The notes under the pieces: generated by a model
Databases searched by the model: none
Told to the model about the DNA's origin: nothing
What the model saw: the letters and a program-made list of their open reading frames with translations, nothing else
Program-made: the position numbers and the translations under genes
Assembly: GCA_947496705.1 (NCBI GenBank)
Contig: CANMDW010000030.1
Coordinates: forward strand, 1-64,000
Length of the DNA: 64,000 nucleotides
Direction: 5' to 3'
DNA from: an uncultured Aquimarina sp.
Lineage (GTDB): Bacteria > Bacteroidota > Bacteroidia > Flavobacteriales > Flavobacteriaceae
Part shown: piece after piece, positions 58,565-64,000 of the stretch
How positions within the stretch are numbered: position 1 is the first letter of the stretch
Layout of the letters: the number at the start of each line of letters is the position of its first letter

Positions 58565-59701
58565 ATGCTAATGAAAGAAAAGAAAAAATTATTCAAAAAG
58601 GGCTTCGCTTTTAAGCTATACGAGGCACCAGAACAATCTCCGTTTGAAAAGCTTTTTGATATCTTTCAGGAAGTTATCACCCATACTTCGGGTGATCTGG
58701 ATGAAGCTTTAGACTGGATGAACGAACTAGACAAAGAGTATAATCTCACCGATGAAGATTATACCATGGATGATTTTGTCGAGGATTTAAAGAAGAAAGG
58801 CTATATCCGTGAGGAGATAAAACCCGGTGGTAAAGGAGGGATGTCTATTACAGCCAAAACAGAACAAGCCATACGAAAACGTGCTCTGGAGCAGATTTTT
58901 GGAAAACTAAAGCGCAGTGGAGCCGGAAATCACAGAACAAATTACATAGGCAGAGGAGACGAACATGCCGGAGAGTTTCGTAATTATCAATACGGAGATT
59001 CTATAGAGCGTATTTCGATGACCGAAAGCCTTAAAAATGCGCAGATCAATCACGGTATCGGTGACCTGCATCTTACCGAAGATGATTTGGTAGTCGAAGA
59101 GACGCAGTATAAAGCCCAGATGAGCACAGTTTTGATGATCGATATCAGCCATAGCATGATCCTGTATGGTGAAGATCGTATCACTCCTGCCAAAAAAGTA
59201 GCCATGGCGCTGGCAGAGTTGATTACAACACGATACCCTAAAGACACGCTTGATATTCTGGTTTTTGGTAATGATGCCTGGCCGATTGCAATCAAAGACC
59301 TGCCGTATCTGCAAGTAGGGCCATATCATACAAATACTGTTGCGGGCTTGCAATTGGCGATGGATATGCTGCGCAGAAAACGCAATACAAACAAGCAGAT
59401 TTTTATGATCACCGATGGTAAACCAAGCTGCCTTAGAATGTCTGATGGGCAATATTATAAAAACAGCAATGGTTTAGACCCGCATATTGTAAATAAATGC
59501 TATATGATGGCACAACAAGCCAGAAGACTGCATATACCTATAACCACATTTATGATTGCACAAGATCCATATTTAATGCAATTTGTTCGGGAATTCACTT
59601 ATGCCAACCAGGGAAAAGCATTTTATACCGGACTAAAAGGTCTGGGGGAAATGATTTTTGAAGATTACGAAACCAACAGAAAAAAGAGAATTAGAGGATA
59701 A
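58565..59701 (+). CDS. VWA-domain protein paired with a MoxR-type ATPase
   Basis: A 378-residue cytosolic protein. The first 180 residues are unique and helical (L-D-E-A-L-D-W-M-N-E-L-D-K-E-Y). The von Willebrand A domain (about 185-375) has a complete metal-binding site: D-I-S-H-S (Asp near 193) and I-T-D-G-K-P-S. The next gene encodes an AAA+ ATPase 34 bp downstream. AAA/VWA pairs act as chaperone-like or metal-insertion systems; the client here is unknown. It starts ATG at 58565; another ATG lies three codons later. Confidence 0.9.
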   Translation: MLMKEKKKLFKKGFAFKLYEAPEQSPFEKLFDIFQEVITHTSGDLDEALDWMNELDKEYNLTDEDYTMDDFVEDLKKKGYIREEIKPGGKGGMSITAKTEQAIRKRALEQIFGKLKRSGAGNHRTNYIGRGDEHAGEFRNYQYGDSIERISMTESLKNAQINHGIGDLHLTEDDLVVEETQYKAQMSTVLMIDISHSMILYGEDRITPAKKVAMALAELITTRYPKDTLDILVFGNDAWPIAIKDLPYLQVGPYHTNTVAGLQLAMDMLRRKRNTNKQIFMITDGKPSCLRMSDGQYYKNSNGLDPHIVNKCYMMAQQARRLHIPITTFMIAQDPYLMQFVREFTYANQGKAFYTGLKGLGEMIFEDYETNRKKRIRG

Positions 59702-59735
59702 TTAAAAAAGAAAAGAGAACAAAGAAAATAAACAG

Positions 59736-61199
59736 ATGAAAATTTCTACTATAAAAACATTTGGTCAGCTCAAAGACTCTGGATATACCGGCAAGTCTAT
59801 AAAAGATGAGCTTAGAAATAACTTAAGAACAAAAATTGGAAATAAAGAAGAAACCTTTACTGGCATACACGGATATGAAAATACCGTGATACCCGAATTG
59901 GAAAGGGCCATTCTTTCCAGGCATAATATCAATTTATTAGGATTGAGAGGCCAGGCCAAAACCCGATTGGCCAGACAGATGATCAATCTGTTAGATGAGT
60001 GGATTCCTGTAGTCGAAGGATCTGAAATTAATGATGATCCGTTTAACCCTATCTCAAGATATGCTGTTAATGTATTGGAAGAAAAAGGCGATGACACCCC
60101 GATTAGCTGGTTACACAGATCAGAGCGTTTTGCTGAAAAATTGGCAACGCCAGATGTAACAGTGGCAGATATTATTGGAGATGTAGATCCAATAAAAGCT
60201 GCTAACCTGAAACTAAGTTATGCAGACGACAGAGTAATCCATTTTGGAATGATCCCCAGAGCCAATCGCAGCATTTTTGTGATCAATGAATTGCCAGATT
60301 TACAAGCCCGTATTCAGGTGGCGTTATTTAATATATTGCAAGAAGGAGATATCCAGATCAGAGGGTTTAAATTGAGGCTGCCATTGGATATTCAGTTTGT
60401 ATTTACGGCAAATCCAGAGGATTATACCAATCGCGGAAGCATAGTCACGCCTCTTAAAGATAGAATAGGTTCGCAGATTCTAACACATTATCCCGAAACC
60501 ATAAACATTGCCAAAACAATTACCCGGCAGGAAGCTAAGTTGGATACAAGGCAAAGTGATCTGGTCTATGTACCGGATTTGGCAAAAGACCTGGTAGAAC
60601 AAATTAGTTTTCAGGCACGGGAAAGCGAATTTATTGATCATAAGAGTGGAGTAAGTGCCCGAATGAGTATTACTGCCTATGAAAACTTGTTAAGTACTGC
60701 AGAACACAGGTTATTGAGATCTGGAGATCAAAAAACATTGTTGCGATTAAGTGATTTTATTGGAATCATCCCTTCAATAACCGGAAAGGTAGAGCTGGTA
60801 TATGAAGGGGAACAGGAGGGAGCAGATTTTGTGGCGCAATCCCTAATTACTGAAGCAATAAAGACATTATTCTCTGAGTATTTTCCGAAAATTGAAAAAT
60901 TAGAAAAAGAAGACCACAAAAGCCCATATCAGGACCTGATCGATTGGTTCTTTGAACAAAGTGGATTCGAACTTTTGGATGATGCCCCCGAGGCAGTGTA
61001 TCAAAAAAAGATAGATGCAGTTACTCCTCTTGGTGATTTAATAAAAAAATACCAACCCGATATTAGTAAAGAAGACAGTTACTTTATGAAAGAATTCCTG
61101 TTATGGGGATTGGTAGAATACAAAAAGCTTAGCAAACACAGATTGTCAGAAGGCTTTCATTTTAATGACCTGTATGGGAGCTATATTAGCGGATTGTAA
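59736..61199 (+). CDS. MoxR/magnesium-chelatase-type AAA+ ATPase
   Basis: A 487-residue ATPase. Walker A is G-L-R-G-Q-A-K-T (about 68-75), with Ala before Lys as in MoxR proteins. The Walker B-like segment is F-V-I-N-E-L-P-D-L (Asn where other ATPases have Asp, as seen in this subfamily). Sensor 1 is F-T-A-N-P-E-D-Y-T-N-R-G (about 225-236), followed by an Arg finger region (L-K-D-R-I-G-S). The C-terminal third is helical. It is expressed with the VWA protein and probably drives remodelling of a client complex. A weak terminator follows. Confidence 0.92.
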   Translation: MKISTIKTFGQLKDSGYTGKSIKDELRNNLRTKIGNKEETFTGIHGYENTVIPELERAILSRHNINLLGLRGQAKTRLARQMINLLDEWIPVVEGSEINDDPFNPISRYAVNVLEEKGDDTPISWLHRSERFAEKLATPDVTVADIIGDVDPIKAANLKLSYADDRVIHFGMIPRANRSIFVINELPDLQARIQVALFNILQEGDIQIRGFKLRLPLDIQFVFTANPEDYTNRGSIVTPLKDRIGSQILTHYPETINIAKTITRQEAKLDTRQSDLVYVPDLAKDLVEQISFQARESEFIDHKSGVSARMSITAYENLLSTAEHRLLRSGDQKTLLRLSDFIGIIPSITGKVELVYEGEQEGADFVAQSLITEAIKTLFSEYFPKIEKLEKEDHKSPYQDLIDWFFEQSGFELLDDAPEAVYQKKIDAVTPLGDLIKKYQPDISKEDSYFMKEFLLWGLVEYKKLSKHRLSEGFHFNDLYGSYISGL

Positions 61200-61212
61200 G
61201 TTTTGGGTTTCT

Positions 61213-61239
61213 GGCACTTTTTGAATGAAGTGTTTTTTT
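61213..61239 (+). terminator. Terminator after the AAA+ gene
   Basis: CACTT pairs with AAGTG around an 8-base loop, followed by seven T. The stem is short. Confidence 0.5.
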
Positions 61240-61243
61240 AAAG

Positions 61244-62254
61244 TTACTTATTGATTTGGGTACCATCAGGATATAAGGCAAACCTGCCTTTGGATGCATC
61301 ATGAACATGATCATGACTTGGCCATGGCCAGCCTCCAAATTCAGTTTGTTGATATTCGAGAATAGCTTCTCTGATCTCGACCTGGCTGTTCATCACAAAC
61401 GGACCGTGTTTCACCACAGTTTCGTTAATTGGCTTCCCCTGTAATAGTAGTAAATGAGCTTCGGTACCACTATTTTTTATAACAAGTTCCTGATGTGCAT
61501 TGAGAATAATTTCATGGTTCACCGGTATGGTATATCCTTCGGCTGTAATTTCATTTCCTTTAAAGAAATACAGGGATCTGCTTATTCCTTCAGATGCTAT
61601 CGGTAATTTGTAGGTAGCATTAGGATCCATTTTCATTGTCCAAATTGCAATTTCATTTTCGGGATCTGCAGCCCAGGAATCGGGAGCGGGAGCAGCTGCG
61701 ATTTTGCCATTTAGATTTCCTGCAATTAATATGATCTCGGTAGAATTGCTATGATCGTCATAGATAGTTATTTTAGGAATTTCTTCATTCCAAAGCATTT
61801 TAAAATGTGGATCAACCATTTTTTTATTCTTCGGAAGGTTTAACCAAATCTGAAATAATAAAAACAAATTTTCTTTATCTCTGTGCAATAACGGAAACAT
61901 CTCAGAATGCTGCACTCCTTTTCCAGCGGTCATCCATTGCACATCACCATTTCCAAACCGACCCGCAGCACCCAACGAATCTGAGTGATCTACCAATCCT
62001 TTTTGAACAATAGTAATGGTTTCAAATCCGCGATGAGGATGTGCCGGAAATCCCGGTACTTTGGTGCCATGATACATGCGCCATCCATCTTTGAGGGTAA
62101 AATCTTGTCCGATATTTCTACCTTCCAGAGAAGCATCAGGTCCAAGATCTCCATTGCCTTTGGGATATTGATCTTCATGATATGCGCAAAATAGAAAAGG
62201 ATCACTGGTTTCCCACGGGAAACCTAAAGGCTTGATTTTGATAATTGCAGACAT
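61244..62254 (-). CDS. Pirin family cupin protein
   Basis: A 336-residue protein with the bicupin pirin layout. The N-terminal cupin has the metal-binding H-P-H-R-G-F-E-T (about 92-99) and H-S-E-M near 136 (G-K-G-V-Q-H-S-E-M). Upstream G-D-L-G-P-D and downstream G-P-F-V-M-N are conserved. Bacterial pirins include quercetin dioxygenases and regulators of pyruvate metabolism; which applies here cannot be said. Last gene of a minus-strand cluster after DUF3291 (21 bp gap). Confidence 0.92.
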   Translation of the reverse strand: MSAIIKIKPLGFPWETSDPFLFCAYHEDQYPKGNGDLGPDASLEGRNIGQDFTLKDGWRMYHGTKVPGFPAHPHRGFETITIVQKGLVDHSDSLGAAGRFGNGDVQWMTAGKGVQHSEMFPLLHRDKENLFLLFQIWLNLPKNKKMVDPHFKMLWNEEIPKITIYDDHSNSTEIILIAGNLNGKIAAAPAPDSWAADPENEIAIWTMKMDPNATYKLPIASEGISRSLYFFKGNEITAEGYTIPVNHEIILNAHQELVIKNSGTEAHLLLLQGKPINETVVKHGPFVMNSQVEIREAILEYQQTEFGGWPWPSHDHVHDASKGRFALYPDGTQINK

Positions 62255-62275
62255 GTTTCTTAATTTATATTGAAC

Positions 62276-62731
62276 TCATTTGAAGTTTTTTAAGTTTTCG
62301 ATGGTAAACCCACCTTTAAACGTAAATGCATAAGGAGTTTCTCCATGTTCCCTAATATAGTTTAATCGTTCTTTGGCCTCATCAGGTGTTGGTGTATGCC
62401 CTTTTTCTACATACCAAAAAGCCATATGCATCTTCGGCATTCGCTGAAACCATTCTTTTTTACGTTTTAAGATTTCAACGTGTGCCGTTTTGTAGGTAAA
62501 GTCAAACAAAGTGTCTATATCTTCCCAAACCGACATATTGATGATTAAAAAGTCATAATCAAAAACTCGTATGGCGGTAGCATTGCCTTCATCGCCTTTC
62601 AATCTCCATACAAAACCATTGCTTTGCTCTGCCATTGCATTAATGCGGTCCAAATTATTTACAAAATCAGCCATCACAGGGCTATCTATGGGAGCAATCA
62701 TTTCGGCTATATTTACTTGTGCTAAATGCAT
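62276..62731 (-). CDS. DUF3291 domain protein
   Basis: A 151-residue cytosolic protein matching DUF3291: L-A-Q-V-N-I-A at the start, G-F-V-W-R-L near 40, S-V-W-E-D-I-D-T-L-F-D-F-T-Y (about 87-100), H-M-A-F-W-Y-V near 122 and a final G-E-T-P-Y-A-F-T-F. The fold is a dimeric alpha/beta barrel as in ABM-type enzymes; no activity is known. It lies between the S10 carboxypeptidase and the pirin gene in one likely operon. Confidence 0.88.
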   Translation of the reverse strand: MHLAQVNIAEMIAPIDSPVMADFVNNLDRINAMAEQSNGFVWRLKGDEGNATAIRVFDYDFLIINMSVWEDIDTLFDFTYKTAHVEILKRKKEWFQRMPKMHMAFWYVEKGHTPTPDEAKERLNYIREHGETPYAFTFKGGFTIENLKNFK

Positions 62732-62758
62732 ACTGAATTATTGAATGGTTTTGGTTAT

Positions 62759-64000
62759 TTAGTATTTAGACCCATTATTAATATTTACCGAAGATCTCGT
62801 TATAAATTCGCGAATATCCTCATTGGCCCGGATCAGATCTTCATTGCGCAGATACATCATATGACCACTACGATATCCTTTAAAACTAAGGCGATCGGTC
62901 AGCTTTCCGTTTGCATTCAATTGCCACATAACATATTTAGCATTAAAATATGTGGTAGCACCATCATAATATCCCGATTGTATCATGGTATGCAGGTTGG
63001 CATTCATTGCCATAGCTTTTCTAAGGTGTTCTCCTGTGTTATTGCCTTTGTTTCGATCCCATGGGTGCACGGGACCAAACATATTGTATTTAAGATCGGT
63101 TTTAAAACCCAGCTCCTGGCTATAATAATAGTTGATTGCTGGGGTAAAAGCGTGTAACCACGAGGTTAACTCGCTATTATAATCAGGATGATCTCCTGCT
63201 TCTTTAATATCCATTCCTTTATAGCGGGAGTCTAACCGTCCAATGGTATATCCTTCTTTATCTCTGAGCAGGTCTTTCCAGAAATATGATTTGGGCACTT
63301 CCAGATTATGGTGAAGGATGGTTTTTTTGGATAAACCAGAGTAGTATGCCATTTTATTGATCACCTCTTCCTTTTTGGAAGGATCCAGATATCCGCTTTT
63401 TACAATAGCAGGTAGTAATTCATTAATAGTATAGTTTTCAACTTCTGGCAGTACTTCTAATAAATCTTTATTCTGAAGCCTGGGAGGCAGCATTTTATGA
63501 TACCAGGCTGCCGCTGCATAATAAGGCAGGCGATTGGCAACTTCTACCGGACCGGCAAATTTAAAACCGATCTCTGTAGGAGAAACCAGGATCACACCAT
63601 TAAGGTACATCCATTGACGATTTTGTAATTCTAATGCCAGGCCAGAGACTCTTGTGGTTCCATAACTTTCTCCGATAAGGTATTTTGGAGATCGCCAGCG
63701 GTTATTTCTAGTTACAAACGTATTGATCCAATCGGCCAGGTACTTTACATCGGCGTTTACACCAAAAAACAATTTCTTATCGGGCATTTTACCTTCTTTG
63801 TCAGCTATCATTCTTGAATATCCGGTATTTACCGGGTTTACATAAACAATATCTGCCACATCCAAAACAGAGTTTGGATTTGCTTTTATGCCATAGGGCT
63901 GAACCGGAAACCCTTCATCATCGATCTTCAGGATACGAGGCCCGGTATAGGCAATATGCATCCATACCGAAGCAGATCCCGGACCTCCATTGAATGAAAT
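62759..64000 (-). CDS. S10 family serine carboxypeptidase (5' end outside the window)
   Basis: The frame is open to base 64000, giving 413 C-terminal residues; the first residues seen are I-S-F-N-G-G-P-G-S-A-S, the conserved N-G-G-P-G loop that precedes the active site. The nucleophile elbow is I-G-E-S-Y-G-T (Ser near residue 115 of the visible part). The catalytic Asp and His lie in S-G-Y-Y-D-G-A-T and S-G-H-M-M-Y-L. S10 enzymes remove C-terminal amino acids at acidic pH. The signal peptide lies beyond the window. Probable first gene of an operon with DUF3291 and pirin. Confidence 0.9.
   Translation of the reverse strand: MSFNGGPGSASVWMHIAYTGPRILKIDDEGFPVQPYGIKANPNSVLDVADIVYVNPVNTGYSRMIADKEGKMPDKKLFFGVNADVKYLADWINTFVTRNNRWRSPKYLIGESYGTTRVSGLALELQNRQWMYLNGVILVSPTEIGFKFAGPVEVANRLPYYAAAAWYHKMLPPRLQNKDLLEVLPEVENYTINELLPAIVKSGYLDPSKKEEVINKMAYYSGLSKKTILHHNLEVPKSYFWKDLLRDKEGYTIGRLDSRYKGMDIKEAGDHPDYNSELTSWLHAFTPAINYYYSQELGFKTDLKYNMFGPVHPWDRNKGNNTGEHLRKAMAMNANLHTMIQSGYYDGATTYFNAKYVMWQLNANGKLTDRLSFKGYRSGHMMYLRNEDLIRANEDIREFITRSSVNINNGSKY

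Noticed and set aside
62271..62286. Third copy of the family 2 element end (TGAACTCATTTGA)
   Set aside because: Only the first 11 bases match, no partner end is found nearby, and the sequence overlaps the stop codon of the DUF3291 gene.

Overview
The window looks like a chromosomal segment of a marine member of the Flavobacteriaceae (Bacteroidota), possibly close to Aquimarina; the genus is an inference. Support comes from low GC, many secreted proteins with short Phe/Leu-rich signal peptides ending in A-Q or a lipobox, two large enzymes with C-terminal type IX secretion (T9SS) sorting domains, a CarboxypepD_reg/TonB-dependent receptor, a one-protein hybrid two-component system, LytS/LytTR regulators, 2TM proteins, DUF6090 and a LETM1-related protein. 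No rRNA, tRNA, CRISPR array, replication origin or intact transposase was recognised. Layout: 1-6.0 kb holds the 3' end of a prolyl oligopeptidase gene, a subtilisin-like protease followed by a copy of the oligopeptidase gene's 3' tail, and a minus-strand LytS kinase/2TM/2TM/LytTR regulator operon. 6.1-13.0 kb has a DUF2141 protein, a TonB-dependent receptor, a type II NADH dehydrogenase bracketed by two diverged copies of a module encoding a very small exported peptide, and an atypical LytTR regulator. 13.1-18.2 kb carries miniature inverted-repeat elements, a BLUF photoreceptor divergent from an ECF sigma factor, a LETM1-related protein, a Cu/Zn superoxide dismutase lipoprotein and a YdeI-like protein. 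18.6-25.0 kb encodes two large T9SS cargo enzymes, an M36 metalloprotease and a purple-acid-phosphatase-like protein. 25.0-33.4 kb is an accessory islet: a 21-bp-period tandem array, small genes, broken genes, and two group II intron pieces lying in permuted order (3' end before 5' end). 33.4-48.5 kb carries mostly stress, envelope and regulatory genes: a beta-helix lipoprotein, a CPBP protease, a hydrolase-OsmC fusion, a LysM lipoprotein, a membrane AraC regulator, an isochorismatase-like hydrolase, a beta-barrel protein and the hybrid sensor. 48.5-64 kb holds a VPS10/BNR protein, an MBL hydrolase, a DASS transporter, a third miniature element with another nested inside it, a decayed ECF sigma gene, a beta-lactamase-like hydrolase, an M28 peptidase, a VWA/MoxR-type AAA pair, and a pirin/DUF3291/S10 carboxypeptidase cluster. 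Themes: the cell exports many hydrolases (S8, M36, M28, S10 and a phosphoesterase) consistent with breakdown of protein and organic phosphate. Regulation is mainly membrane-linked (LytS/LytTR, ECF sigma, 7TM-AraC, hybrid sensor). The most unusual structures are: a roughly 164-bp inverted-repeat element found three times, each 14-39 bp before the start codon of a minus-strand gene and in the same orientation; the 21-bp-period array; the duplicated peptide modules around ndh; and the permuted group II intron fragments.
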